Part shown: in pieces, positions 18,383 through 26,535 of the stretch
How the letters are laid out: every line of letters begins with the position of its first letter
Numbering within the stretch: the first letter of the stretch is position 1
NCBI GenBank assembly: GCA_021779535.1
Contig: JAJYAM010000014.1
Span: forward strand, 1-41,809
DNA from: Pseudomonadota bacterium
GTDB taxonomy: Bacteria > Pseudomonadota > Gammaproteobacteria > Steroidobacterales > Steroidobacteraceae
Direction: 5' to 3'
DNA: 41,809 bases
The notes under the pieces: generated by a model
Told to the model about the DNA's origin: nothing
Database searches by the model: none
What the model saw: the letters and a program-made list of their open reading frames with translations, nothing else
Translations under genes and position numbers: made by a program

Positions 18383-19686
18383 CCGCGCACCGCCTCGAGC
18401 GCCTCGAGCCGGACCGTGACCGCCGCCGCGTGCGCATCGAGCCCCTCGAGCGCGGCGAGCGTGCGGGTCGGGCCCGCGAGCCGGCGCAGCCCCGCCGGGC
18501 CGAGCTCCTGCACCGTGATCCGCTTCTGGAAGTCCTCGAGCCCGAGCCCGCTGTGACTGCGCGCGTACCCGTAGGTCGGCAGCGTGTGATTCGGGCCGGC
18601 ACAATAGTCGCCGACCGATTCCGGCGACCAATGGCCGAGGAACACCGCGCCGGCGTTGCGGACCGAGTCGAGCCACGCGCGCGGCTCGCGGACCTGCAGC
18701 AGCAGATGCTCCGGCGCGTACGCGTTCGCGACCTCGATCGCCGCGCCGATCGATTCGACGACGATCGCGCGCATGTGCGGGATCGAGCCCGCGAGGATCG
18801 CGCCGCGCGACAGCGCGCCGCGGCGGCGCTCGACCTCGCCGGCGACCGCGGTCGCGAGCGCCGGTACGTCGGTCACGAGCAGCGCCTGCGCGTCGACGCC
18901 GTGCTCGGCTTGCGCGAGCAGGTCGGCCGCGACGAAGTCCGCACGCGCGCTCGCGTCGGCGACGATCAGCACCTCGGTCACGCCCGCGGGCAGGTCCGCG
19001 GCGGCGCCGGCCGGGTCGGCCGCGACCAGCAGCTTCGCGGCCGTGACCCACGCGTTCCCCGGGCCGAAGAGCTTGTCGCACTTCGGGACGCTCTCGGTGC
19101 CGTAGGCCATCGCGGCGATCGCCTGCGCGCCGCCGACCTTGAACACCGCGTCGACGCCGGCGCGGCGCGCGGCGACCAGCACCGCGGCCGGCACCAGCCC
19201 GTCCGGCCGCGGCGGCGTGCAGATCACCCGCACCGGGCAGCCGGCGATCGCGGCGGGCACCGCGAGCATGATCGCGGTCGACGGCAGCGGGGCGGAGCCC
19301 GCGGGCACGTACAGGCCGACCGCGCCGATCGGCACGGTGCGCCGCTCGCAGCGCACGCCGGCGGTCTCGACGACGATCGGCGGCGCGGCTTGCGCGGCGT
19401 GAAAACCCCGGACGTTCTCGATCGCGGTGTCGATCGCGGCGATCGCGTCCGCGCCGAGCTCGCGCTCGGCCGCCGCGAACTCCGCCGCGCTCGCGCGCAG
19501 CGCGTCGAGCCGCGCCCCGTCGAAGCGCCGGGTGAACTCGCGCAGCGCCTCGTCGCCGTTGCGCCGCACCGCATCGACGATCGCGCGCGCGGCGGCGTCG
19601 ACCGCGGCCGCATCGCGCAGCGCCGGGCGCCGCAGCGCGTCGCGCCGCTCGGTCTCGCTCGCCCGTCGCCAATCGAGGATACGCAT
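18379..19686 (-). CDS. hisD: HisD, histidinol dehydrogenase
   Basis: HisD is a zinc enzyme that oxidises histidinol to histidine in two NAD-linked steps. The 435-aa product contains VGLYVPAGSAPLPSTAIM, KVGGAQAIAAMAYGTESV, KLFGPGNAWVTAAK, DLPAGVTEVLIVAD, LLAQAEHGVDAQALLVT, YAPEHLLL and FLGHWSPESVGDYCAGPNHTL, where Gln, His and Asp zinc ligands are in place. ATG 19686 is preferred over ATG 19695, because a G-rich ribosome site directly abuts the latter and is properly spaced only for the former. A 14-nt gap separates it from hisG, one of only two his junctions here that do not overlap. Confidence 0.96.
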   Translation of the reverse strand: MRILDWRRASETERRDALRRPALRDAAAVDAAARAIVDAVRRNGDEALREFTRRFDGARLDALRASAAEFAAAERELGADAIAAIDTAIENVRGFHAAQAAPPIVVETAGVRCERRTVPIGAVGLYVPAGSAPLPSTAIMLAVPAAIAGCPVRVICTPPRPDGLVPAAVLVAARRAGVDAVFKVGGAQAIAAMAYGTESVPKCDKLFGPGNAWVTAAKLLVAADPAGAAADLPAGVTEVLIVADASARADFVAADLLAQAEHGVDAQALLVTDVPALATAVAGEVERRRGALSRGAILAGSIPHMRAIVVESIGAAIEVANAYAPEHLLLQVREPRAWLDSVRNAGAVFLGHWSPESVGDYCAGPNHTLPTYGYARSHSGLGLEDFQKRITVQELGPAGLRRLAGPTRTLAALEGLDAHAAAVTVRLEALEAVRG

Positions 19687-19700
19687 GCGCCGCATCCCCC

Positions 19701-20606
19701 TCAGGCGAGCATCTTCTCGACCGGGAGCACGAGCACCGAGCTCGCGCCGATCGCCTTGAGCTGCTCGAGCGTCTCCCAGAACACGGTCTCCCGGCAGACC
19801 GCGTGCACCGCGACCCGGTCGTCGCGCCCGTCGAGCGGCAGCACCGTCGGGGCCTCGCTCCCCGGCAGGAGCTTCGCGATCGCGGGCAAGGCCGCGCGCG
19901 GCGCGTGCAGCATGATGTACTTGCTGCCCTTGACCTGCTCGACGCCGTCGATCCGCAGCAACAGCCGCTCGGTCCAGTCGCGCTTGGCGGGCGCGATCGG
20001 CACCGGCGTGCGGATCAGCACCGCCTGGCTCTCGAGCACCGTCGCGACCTCGCGCAGGTGATTGGCCGCGAGCGTCGACCCGGTCGACACCAGGTCGCAG
20101 ATCAGATCGGCGCGCCCGAGGCGCGGTGCGATCTCGACCGCGCCCGACAGCTCGACGATCGTCGCGGCGACCCCGTGCTCGGCGAGGTGGCGCGCGAGGA
20201 TCGACGGGTAGGTCGTCGCGATCCGCTTGCCCGCGAGCGACCCGGGCCCCCGGTACTCGAAGCCGTCCGGCACCGCGATGCTCAAGCGACAGCGGCCGAA
20301 GTCGAGCGGGCGGACCCGCTCGAACAGCGGCGCGATCCCGCGCGCCTCGAACCGCAGGCGCTTCTCCTCGACCACGTTCAGGCCGACGAGCCCGAGGTCG
20401 CAGACGTCCTCCTGCACCAGGTCGGGGATGTCGTCGTCGCGCACGAACAGCACGTCGAGCGGCATGTTCTCCCCGTAGCACATCAGCTGGTCCTTGCCGC
20501 GCGTGTACTTCAGGCCGCACCGCGCGAGCAGGTCGAGCGAGCTGTCGGTCAGCCGGCCGCTCTTCTGGATCGCGATCCGCAGCCGCATCGGCGCCGCGGC
20601 GCTCAT
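19701..20606 (-). CDS. hisG: HisG, ATP phosphoribosyltransferase (long form)
   Basis: HisG catalyses the first, feedback-inhibited step of histidine synthesis. The product is 301 aa from ATG 20606 (ATGA overlap with the upstream regulator); an internal ATG at 20588 gives the bare core MRLRIAIQKSGRL. LVRDDDIP-like segments (VLFVRDDDIPDLV), CDLGLVGLNVVEE, LICDLVSTGSTLAANHLREV and a C-terminal regulatory domain (YIMLHAPRAALPAIAKLLPG, LEQLKAIGASSVLVLPVEKM) show it is the long, homohexameric type. It therefore needs no HisZ partner. Confidence 0.95.
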   Translation of the reverse strand: MSAAAPMRLRIAIQKSGRLTDSSLDLLARCGLKYTRGKDQLMCYGENMPLDVLFVRDDDIPDLVQEDVCDLGLVGLNVVEEKRLRFEARGIAPLFERVRPLDFGRCRLSIAVPDGFEYRGPGSLAGKRIATTYPSILARHLAEHGVAATIVELSGAVEIAPRLGRADLICDLVSTGSTLAANHLREVATVLESQAVLIRTPVPIAPAKRDWTERLLLRIDGVEQVKGSKYIMLHAPRAALPAIAKLLPGSEAPTVLPLDGRDDRVAVHAVCRETVFWETLEQLKAIGASSVLVLPVEKMLA

Positions 20607-20920
20607 GCGCCGCGCCCCGGCAGGGTGCGCGACGCGATCGCGCGGTAGCCGCCGTTGCCGCTGGTGAGGAACCGCGCGACGCGCCCGACCGTGGTCACGC
20701 TGACGCCGGTCTGCCGGTGGATCTCGCGGTAGGGCAGGCCCTCGCGCAGCAACAGCGCGACCGCCCAGCGGTCGGCCATCGCCTGCAGCTCCGCCGGCGT
20801 GCACAGGTCGCGAAAGAAGCTCCGGCACTCCTCGAGGTCGCGCAGCGCGAGGATCGCGCCGTACAGCGAACGCTCGTGCTCGCGCTCCTGGCGGGGGCTC
20901 ACCGGTCGGTTGATCTTCAT
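20603..20920 (-). CDS. hisR: TrpR/YerC-family regulator, predicted histidine repressor
   Basis: This 105-aa protein belongs to the TrpR-like YerC/YecD group. The helix-turn-helix is visible in AMADRWAVALLLREGLPYREIHRQTGVSVTTVGRVARFL, which runs over about residues 55-92, followed by the family ending GNGGYRAI. It heads the his operon and its stop overlaps hisG by 4 nt. Proteins of this type in the same position have been predicted by comparative genomics to control histidine genes (HisR); that role is inferred here, supported by an operator-like site over its promoter. The start is ATG 20920; an in-frame extension upstream would run into the promoter. Confidence 0.8.
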   Translation of the reverse strand: MKINRPVSPRQEREHERSLYGAILALRDLEECRSFFRDLCTPAELQAMADRWAVALLLREGLPYREIHRQTGVSVTTVGRVARFLTSGNGGYRAIASRTLPGRGA

Positions 20921-20933
20921 CGGCAGGGTTCCG

Positions 20934-20965
20934 CGTGTATCAATGTAATAGCGTAATAGTACACG
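20934..20965 (-). promoter_or_regulatory. Operator-like site over the his promoter
   Basis: CGTGTA (20934-20939) and TACACG (20960-20965) form an inverted repeat, and between them GTAATAG occurs twice (20945-20951 and 20953-20959), 8 bp apart. The block is strikingly AT-rich for this genome and overlaps the predicted -10 at 20956-20961. TrpR-family repressors bind such short, closely spaced half sites, so this is the best candidate for autoregulation of the his operon by its first gene. Confidence 0.5.
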
Positions 20966-20983
20966 AATACGGCGCGTGCGCAA
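20956..20983 (-). promoter_or_regulatory. Promoter of the his operon
   Basis: On the minus strand TTGCGC (20983-20978) and TACTAT (20961-20956) are 16 nt apart. The -10 lies inside the inverted repeat described above. The predicted transcript would begin about 30 nt before the ATG of the regulator gene. Confidence 0.5.
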
Positions 20984-21006
20984 GGCCGCGGCGCGCGTCG
21001 CGGTGC

Positions 21007-21035
21007 TTGACGCCCCGGGCGGCGCTCCCTAGAAT
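21007..21035 (+). promoter_or_regulatory. Strong sigma-70 promoter for the metX-metB transcript
   Basis: TTGACG (21007-21012) and TAGAAT (21030-21035) stand 17 nt apart, each one mismatch from consensus. The expected transcription start, about 21042, is directly before the first base of the riboswitch P1 stem at 21044. Confidence 0.75.
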
Positions 21036-21043
21036 CCCGCGCG

Positions 21044-21170
21044 CTCATCTAGACCGGCTGAGGGAAAGGCCCTTCGAAGCCGGGGCAACCCACGGACGAC
21101 GCCCACGTCGCCCGCAACGGTGCCAACTCCTGCGGGACGACGCGACGAACGCGCCGCACCGATAGATGGG
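21044..21170 (+). promoter_or_regulatory. SAM-I (S-box) riboswitch
   Basis: The core S-box landmarks are all present in order. P1 forms from CTCATCT (21044-21050) and AGATGGG (21164-21170). The P2 arms CCGGCT and AGCCGG enclose GAGGGAAAGGCCCTTCGAAG, with kink-turn and pseudoknot elements. Then come GGGGCAACC, a P3 hairpin CGACG/CGTCG, the hallmark GGTGCCAACTCCTGC and a P4 closed by GGTGC/GCACC. It binds S-adenosylmethionine to shut off methionine genes and fits the downstream metX-metB pair. S-boxes are commonest in Firmicutes, but scattered proteobacterial examples are known. Confidence 0.93.
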
Positions 21171-21248
21171 CCGCGCAGGTGCACGCGCTCCGCCGGAGCC
21201 GCCCGGCGCGTCGCAGCGTGATGCCGCTCCACGGAGCGCGTCGCGCCG

Positions 21249-21281
21249 CTCCCCAGGGGTTACGCGAGCGCCCTGGAGGAG
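21249..21281 (+). promoter_or_regulatory. Hairpin that can mask the metX ribosome binding site
   Basis: CTCC-CCAGGG (21249-21258) pairs with CCCTGG-A-GGAG (21271-21281) around a 12-nt loop, with one bulged A. The 3' arm contains the only Shine-Dalgarno-like sequence of metX (GGAGGAG, 21275-21281). No T tract follows, so the riboswitch probably acts on translation, not termination. The 78 nt between aptamer and hairpin contain further GGAGC/GCTCC repeats (about 21187-21199 and 21224-21237) that could serve as the alternative partner. Confidence 0.6.
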
Positions 21282-21293
21282 TTGAGAATCGCC

Positions 21294-22304
21294 GTGACGC
21301 CGACCCCGAGCCGCGACCCGAACCTCGAGATCGTCGAGGACGTCCTCGAATTGCCCTCGCCCTGGCCGATGCACCACGGCGGTTCGCTCGAGCGCGCCCG
21401 CGTCGCATACCGCATCGAGGGCCCGCCGGGGGCACCGGTGGTCGCCGCGATCGGCGGGATCTCCGGGCATCGCGTCGTGTGCGCGGGCGAGTCCGGCGCG
21501 TGGTGGTCCGCGCTGGTCGGCGACGGGCTCGGCGCCGATCGACGCCGCTACCGCATCCTGGGGATCGACTATCTCGGCGGCTCCGGCGAGAGCAGCGCGC
21601 CCGCGCCGGGCGCGCCGTTCCCGAGCGTGAGCGCGTACGATCAGGCCGAGGCGATCGCCGCGATCCTGAAGGCCCGGGGCCTGCGCGCGCTGCACGCGAT
21701 CCTCGGGGCCTCGTACGGCGGCCAGGTCGCGCTCGCATTCGCCGCGCGCCATCCCGACCGGGTCGGCCGGCTCGTCGTCGTGAGCGCCGCCGACCGCACG
21801 CAGCCGCTCGCGACCGCGCGGCGCTGCGTGCAGCGGCAGATCGTGCGCGAGGCGCTCGCACGCGGCGACGGGCCCGCGGGCTTGAAGCTCGCGCGCGCGC
21901 TCGCGATGACCACCTACCGCAGCGCGCGCGAGTTCGAGGAACGCTTTGGCGGCCCGCCGACGTTCGAGCACGGCCGGTTCGTGTTCCCGGTGGAGCGGTA
22001 CCTGTTCGCGCGCGGCGACGATTACGTGCGCCGCTACCGCGCCGAGTCGTTCCTGGCGCTCAGCGAGTCGATCGACCTGTTCCAGATCGACCCGGCGACG
22101 GTGCGCGTGCCGGCGACCTTGATCGCGGTGCACGAGGACCAGCTCGTGCCGATCGCCGACCTGCGCGCGCTCGCCGCGCGCCTCGGCGGCCCGAGCCGGC
22201 TGGTCGCGGTGAATTCCCTGTACGGACACGATGCATTCCTGAAGGAGAGCGAGATGTTGAATCCGATCGTCGCGGCTGCGCTCGCGGACGGGGTCGCGAC
22301 GTGA
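21294..22304 (+). CDS. metX: Homoserine O-acyltransferase MetX (alpha/beta hydrolase type)
   Basis: MetX activates homoserine for methionine synthesis. The fold is alpha/beta hydrolase. The nucleophile elbow LGASYGGQVAL holds the catalytic Ser, AVHEDQLVPIAD the Asp and SLYGHDAFLKE the His. GISGHRVVCAG and GIDYLGGSGES are typical of the xanthomonad branch, whose MetX proteins use succinyl-CoA, so succinyltransferase activity is likely but not provable here. GTG 21294 gives 336 aa; TTG 21282 is in frame but only 1 nt after the ribosome site, while the GTG is about 12 nt away, so the start is uncertain. Its GTGA overlap with metB implies coupled translation. Confidence 0.9.
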   Translation: MTPTPSRDPNLEIVEDVLELPSPWPMHHGGSLERARVAYRIEGPPGAPVVAAIGGISGHRVVCAGESGAWWSALVGDGLGADRRRYRILGIDYLGGSGESSAPAPGAPFPSVSAYDQAEAIAAILKARGLRALHAILGASYGGQVALAFAARHPDRVGRLVVVSAADRTQPLATARRCVQRQIVREALARGDGPAGLKLARALAMTTYRSAREFEERFGGPPTFEHGRFVFPVERYLFARGDDYVRRYRAESFLALSESIDLFQIDPATVRVPATLIAVHEDQLVPIADLRALAARLGGPSRLVAVNSLYGHDAFLKESEMLNPIVAAALADGVAT

Positions 22305-23455
22305 GCGCGGGTCCGGTCACGCGGACGGTGCGCGCGGGGCTCGAGTCGGACGCGCAATACGGCGCGGTCGTGCCGCCGATCTACCTGACGTCGAACTTCG
22401 CGTTCGACGGCCTCGGCGCGCCGCGCGGCCCGTACGATTACACGCGCTCGGGAAATCCGACGCGCGACCTGCTCGCGGGCGCGCTCGCGGATCTCGAGGG
22501 AGGCGCCGGCGCGGTGGTCACGGCGACCGGGCTCGCGGCGGTCACGCTGACCCTCGCGAGCCTGCCGGCCGGCGCGCGGGTGCTCGCGCCGCACGACTGC
22601 TACGGCGGGACGTTCCGGCTGCTCGCGGCGCTCGGCGCGAAGGGCGCGATCACGGTCGATTTCGTCGACCAGAACGACGCCGCGGCGCTCGCGCACGCGC
22701 TCGCGGCGCGGCCCGCGCTCGTGTGGATCGAGACCCCGAGCAATCCGCTGCTGCGCATCGTCGACGTCGCCGCGCTCTCGACCGCGGCGCACGCGGCCGG
22801 CGCGCGGGTCGTGGTCGACAACACGTTCCTGTCGCCGGTGTGGCAGCGCCCGCTCGCGCTCGGCGCGGACCTCGTGCTGCACTCGACCACGAAATACCTG
22901 AACGGGCACAGCGACGTGGTCGGCGGCGCGGTCGTCGCGCGCGACGCCGAGGCGGTGCGCGAGCTCGCCTGGTGGGCGAACGCGCTCGGGCTCACCGGCG
23001 CGCCGTTCGACAGTTTCCTGACGCTGCGCGGCCTGCGCACGTTGCACGTGCGGATGCGCGCGCACGCCGACAACGCGCTCGCGGTCGTCGCCGCGCTCGG
23101 GCGCCACCCGGCGGTCCGCCGGGTCCACTACCCGGGGCTCGCGGACCACCCGGGCCACGCGCTCGCGCGCCGCCAGCAGTCCGGGTTCGGCGCGATGCTG
23201 AGCTTCGAGCTCGCGGGCGGCGAGGGCGCGGTCGGCGCGTTCCTCGGCGCACTCGAGTGCTTCACGCTCGCCGAGTCGCTCGGCGGCGTCGAGAGCCTGG
23301 TCGCGCATCCGGCGACGATGACGCATGCGGGCATGGATCCGGCCGCGCGCGAGCGCGCCGGGATCGGCGCCGGTTTGCTGCGATTGTCGATCGGGATCGA
23401 GGCGGCCGCGGACCTGGTCGCGGACCTCGAGGCGGCGCTCGACCGGGCGCGCTGA
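22301..23455 (+). CDS. metB: Cystathionine gamma-synthase / PLP-dependent Cys-Met enzyme
   Basis: The 384-aa product joins the activated homoserine from MetX to cysteine. The family signature is complete: YDYTRSGNPTRDLLAGALADLE, the central VWIETPSNPLLRIVD, VVDNTFLSPVWQRPL, and the PLP-lysine motif LVLHSTTKYLNGHSDVVGG; near the C-terminus SLGGVESLVAHPATMTHA. Sequence alone does not separate gamma-synthase from beta-lyase or sulfhydrylase with certainty, but coupling to metX behind one SAM riboswitch favours gamma-synthase. It begins at GTG 22301 and converges on leuB with only 4 bp between the stop codons. Confidence 0.9.
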   Translation: MSAGPVTRTVRAGLESDAQYGAVVPPIYLTSNFAFDGLGAPRGPYDYTRSGNPTRDLLAGALADLEGGAGAVVTATGLAAVTLTLASLPAGARVLAPHDCYGGTFRLLAALGAKGAITVDFVDQNDAAALAHALAARPALVWIETPSNPLLRIVDVAALSTAAHAAGARVVVDNTFLSPVWQRPLALGADLVLHSTTKYLNGHSDVVGGAVVARDAEAVRELAWWANALGLTGAPFDSFLTLRGLRTLHVRMRAHADNALAVVAALGRHPAVRRVHYPGLADHPGHALARRQQSGFGAMLSFELAGGEGAVGAFLGALECFTLAESLGGVESLVAHPATMTHAGMDPAARERAGIGAGLLRLSIGIEAAADLVADLEAALDRAR

Positions 23456-23459
23456 GCCC

Positions 23460-24524
23460 TCAGCCGAGCGCGGCGAGCACGGCGTCGCCGGCCGCGCGGG
23501 TGGTCGCGGGCGTCGACCCCGGGGGCGCGAGATCGGCGGTGAGCGTGCCGCGCACGATCGCGGTCGATACCGCCGCCTCGAGCGCGCCGGCCTCCGCCGG
23601 GAGCTCGAGCGAGTGGCGCAGCAGCATCGCCGCGCTCAGGATCGTCGCATACGGGTTCGCGATCCCGCGGCCGGCGATGTCGGGCGCGGATCCGTGGATC
23701 GGTTCGTACAGGCCGCCGCGCCCGCGCGCCCCGAGCGAGGCGGACGGCAGCATGCCGAGCGAGCCGGCGAGCATCGACGCCTCGTCGGTCAGGATGTCGC
23801 CGAACATGTTCTCGGTCACGATCACGTCGAAGTCGCGCGGCCGGCGCAGCAGGTGCATCGCGGCCGCGTCGACCAGCATGTGCTCGACCTCGAGGTCGGC
23901 GAATTCCGCGCCGGCGATCCGGTCGACGACCGAGCGCCACAACCGCGAGGTCTCGAGCACGTTCGCCTTGTCGATCGAGGTGAGCTTGCGCCGTCGCGTG
24001 CGCGCGAGGCCCGCGGCGAGCCGCACCACGCGCTCGATCTCCGCGACCGTGTAGCGGCACACGTCGACCGCGTCGGTGTCGCTGCGGTGCTTGTCGCCGA
24101 AGTAGATCCCGCCGGTCAGCTCGCGCACCACCAGGATGTCGACGCCGGCGAGCAGCTCCGGCTTGATCGGCGAGGCGCCGAGCACCGCCGGGTGCGGCGC
24201 GACCGGGCGCAGGTTCGCGAACAGGCCGAGCTCCTTGCGCAGGCGCAGCAGTCCCTGTTCGGGCCGCACCGTCGCGTTCGGGTCGGACCAGCGCGGGCCG
24301 CCGACCGCGCCCATCAGCACGCCGTCCGCCCGGCGGCACAGCGCGAGCGTGTCCTCGGGGAGCGCCGCGCCGGTCGCGTCGATCGCGGCGCCGCCGAGCA
24401 GCGCCGACTCGAACCGGAATTCGTGGCCGAAGCGTCGGGCGAGCGCGCCGAGCGCGCGGACCGCCTCGGCGGTGACCTCGGGGCCGATGCCGTCGCCGGC
24501 GAGGACCGCGATCAGCGCGCGCAT
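23460..24524 (-). CDS. leuB: 3-isopropylmalate dehydrogenase
   Basis: LeuB oxidises and decarboxylates 3-isopropylmalate with NAD. The 354-aa product shows [39 protein letters not shown] with the substrate-binding Arg residues, [26 protein letters not shown] with the catalytic Lys, [18 protein letters not shown] with the metal-binding Asp residues, and [13 protein letters not shown] for NAD binding. It ends the ilvC-leuC-leuD-leuB cluster, 9 nt after leuD. Confidence 0.97.
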   Translation of the reverse strand: MRALIAVLAGDGIGPEVTAEAVRALGALARRFGHEFRFESALLGGAAIDATGAALPEDTLALCRRADGVLMGAVGGPRWSDPNATVRPEQGLLRLRKELGLFANLRPVAPHPAVLGASPIKPELLAGVDILVVRELTGGIYFGDKHRSDTDAVDVCRYTVAEIERVVRLAAGLARTRRRKLTSIDKANVLETSRLWRSVVDRIAGAEFADLEVEHMLVDAAAMHLLRRPRDFDVIVTENMFGDILTDEASMLAGSLGMLPSASLGARGRGGLYEPIHGSAPDIAGRGIANPYATILSAAMLLRHSLELPAEAGALEAAVSTAIVRGTLTADLAPPGSTPATTRAAGDAVLAALG

Positions 24525-24533
24525 CGCCGCGCT

Positions 24534-25112
24534 TCAGCGTCCATGCGCCGCTTCGTAGCGCTCGATCGCCGGCAGCTGGCCGCGCAGGTAGCCGAGCTCG
24601 TCGATGCCGTTCAGCAGGCAGTGCCGCGCGAACCGGTCGATCGGGAACGCGACGCGGCGCCCGTCCGGGAGCGCGAGCTCGGTCGATTCGAGGTCGATCG
24701 CGACCTCGGCGCCCGGATGCTCGACGAGCCAGCGGTGCGTCGCCGGATCGACGATCACCGGCAACAGGCCGTTCTTCAGCGCGTTGGTCTTGAAGATGTC
24801 CGCGATCGCGGTGCTCACCACCGCGCGGAACCCGTGGTCGACGAGCGCCCACGGCGCGTGCTCGCGCGAGGAGCCGCAGCCGAAGTTGTGGCCGGCGACC
24901 AGGATGCGGCTGCCGGCGGCCTCGGCGCGGTTCAGCACGAAATCCGGCTTCGGGGTGCCGTCGGCCGCGTAGCGCAGGTCCGCGAACAGCGCCTTGCCGA
25001 GTCCGGTCTTGGTCGTCACGGTCAGGTAGCGCGCCGGGATGATCTGGTCGGTGTCGATGTTCGTCGACGGCATCACGACCGTGGTCGAGCGCAGGGTCTT
25101 GATCGGTTCCAT
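24534..25112 (-). CDS. leuD: 3-isopropylmalate dehydratase, small subunit
   Basis: LeuD is the swivel domain that completes the LeuC active site. ATG 25112 gives 192 aa, the normal size. [14 protein letters not shown], the active-site loop [33 protein letters not shown] and [19 protein letters not shown] are diagnostic. The start overlaps the leuC stop by one base (TGATG), so subunit amounts are probably matched by coupling. Confidence 0.97.
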   Translation of the reverse strand: MEPIKTLRSTTVVMPSTNIDTDQIIPARYLTVTTKTGLGKALFADLRYAADGTPKPDFVLNRAEAAGSRILVAGHNFGCGSSREHAPWALVDHGFRAVVSTAIADIFKTNALKNGLLPVIVDPATHRWLVEHPGAEVAIDLESTELALPDGRRVAFPIDRFARHCLLNGIDELGYLRGQLPAIERYEAAHGR

Positions 25113-26512
25113 CACAGCAGGTCCCGAGGGTCGGTGATCCGGCCGGTGACCGCGCTCGCGGCGGCGGTGTACGGGCTCGCGAGCAAGGTGCGCGCGCCGG
25201 CGCCCTGCCGGCCCTCGAAGTTGCGGTTGCTGGTGCTGACCGCGGTCGCGCCGGCGGGGACGGTGTCGCCGTTCATCCCGAGGCACATCGAGCAGCCGGA
25301 TTCGCGCCACTCGGCGCCCGCCTGCCGGAACACCTCCGCGAGACCGAGCGCCTCGGCCTCGCGCTTGATCTGCTGGGAGCCCGGCACCACCAGCATGCGC
25401 ACGCCGGGGGCGACCCGGCGGCCGCGCAGGATCTTCGCGGTCGCCTGCAGGTCCTCGAGGCGGCCGTTCGTGCAGCTGCCGACGAACACCACGTCGACGC
25501 GTTTGCCGAGCATCGGCTCGCCGGCCCGAAAGCCCATGTAGGCGAGCGCCCGCTCGAGCACCGGATCGCCGCGGTCGTTCGGGATCTCGCCGCCGATCGG
25601 CAGCACCATTCCGGGGTTCGTCCCATAGGTGATCATCGGCTCGAGCACCGACGCGTCGATCGCCACGTGCGCGTCGAACGCGGCGCCCGGATCGCTCGCG
25701 AGCGCCCGCCAGCCGGCGACCGCCGCGTCCCAGTCCGCGGGCCGCGGCCGGTGCGGCCGCTCCGCGAGGTACGCGAGGGTGACGTCATCCGGCGCGATCA
25801 TCCCGGCGCGCGCGCCGGCCTCGATCGACATGTTGCACACGGTCATGCGCTCGGCCATCGACAGCGCCGCGATCGCCGGACCGCGGTATTCGAGCACGTG
25901 CCCGGTCCCGCCGGAGACGCCGATCCGGCCGATGATCGCGAGGATCAGGTCCTTCGCGGTCACGCCCGCGCCGAGGCGGCCGCCGACCTCGACCGCGAGC
26001 GTCTTCGGCTTGCGCTGCAGGAGACACTGGGTCGCGAGCACGTGGCCCACCTCGGTCGTCCCGATCCCGAACGCGAGCGCGCCGAGCGCGCCGTGGGTGC
26101 TCGTGTGGCTGTCGCCGCAGACGATCGTCATCCCGGGGCGGGTGTGGCCCTGCTCGGGGCCGATCACGTGCACGATCCCGCGTCGCGGGTCGCGCAGCCC
26201 GTAGAGCTCCATCCCGAATTCCCTGGCGTTCTCTTCCAGCTGATGCACCTGGCGCGCCGCGTCGGTGAGCCCGATCGGCTCGTCGCCGAAGATCTGTTCG
26301 GTGCGCGTCGGCGTCGAGTGATCGAGCGTCGCGAGCGTGCGATCCGGGCGGCGGATCCGCAGGCCCTGCGCACGCAGCAGCGCGAACGCCTGCGGCGAGG
26401 TCACCTCGTGGGTCAGGTGCAGGTCGATGTACAGCACCGCGGGCGTGTCGGGAGTCTCCGGCACGACCTCGTGGGCCGCCCAGACCTTGTCGAACATCGT
26501 GCGCGCCGGCAT
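25112..26512 (-). CDS. leuC: 3-isopropylmalate dehydratase, large subunit
   Basis: LeuC carries the [4Fe-4S] cluster for isomerising 2- to 3-isopropylmalate. ATG 26512 (GGAG 9 nt upstream) gives 466 aa, the standard length. Motifs include [49 protein letters not shown], and the cluster cysteines in [14 protein letters not shown] and [10 protein letters not shown], followed by [12 protein letters not shown]. It lies 23 nt downstream of ilvC in the same transcript. Confidence 0.97.
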   Translation of the reverse strand: MPARTMFDKVWAAHEVVPETPDTPAVLYIDLHLTHEVTSPQAFALLRAQGLRIRRPDRTLATLDHSTPTRTEQIFGDEPIGLTDAARQVHQLEENAREFGMELYGLRDPRRGIVHVIGPEQGHTRPGMTIVCGDSHTSTHGALGALAFGIGTTEVGHVLATQCLLQRKPKTLAVEVGGRLGAGVTAKDLILAIIGRIGVSGGTGHVLEYRGPAIAALSMAERMTVCNMSIEAGARAGMIAPDDVTLAYLAERPHRPRPADWDAAVAGWRALASDPGAAFDAHVAIDASVLEPMITYGTNPGMVLPIGGEIPNDRGDPVLERALAYMGFRAGEPMLGKRVDVVFVGSCTNGRLEDLQATAKILRGRRVAPGVRMLVVPGSQQIKREAEALGLAEVFRQAGAEWRESGCSMCLGMNGDTVPAGATAVSTSNRNFEGRQGAGARTLLASPYTAAASAVTGRITDPRDLL

Positions 26513-26535
26513 CGCGTCGTGCTCCGGTGCGGTCT

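Noticed and set aside
23451-23464. Terminator between metB and leuB
   Set aside because: GCTGAG/CTCAGC is symmetrical only because the two convergent stop codons face each other; the 2-nt loop cannot fold as a proper hairpin.
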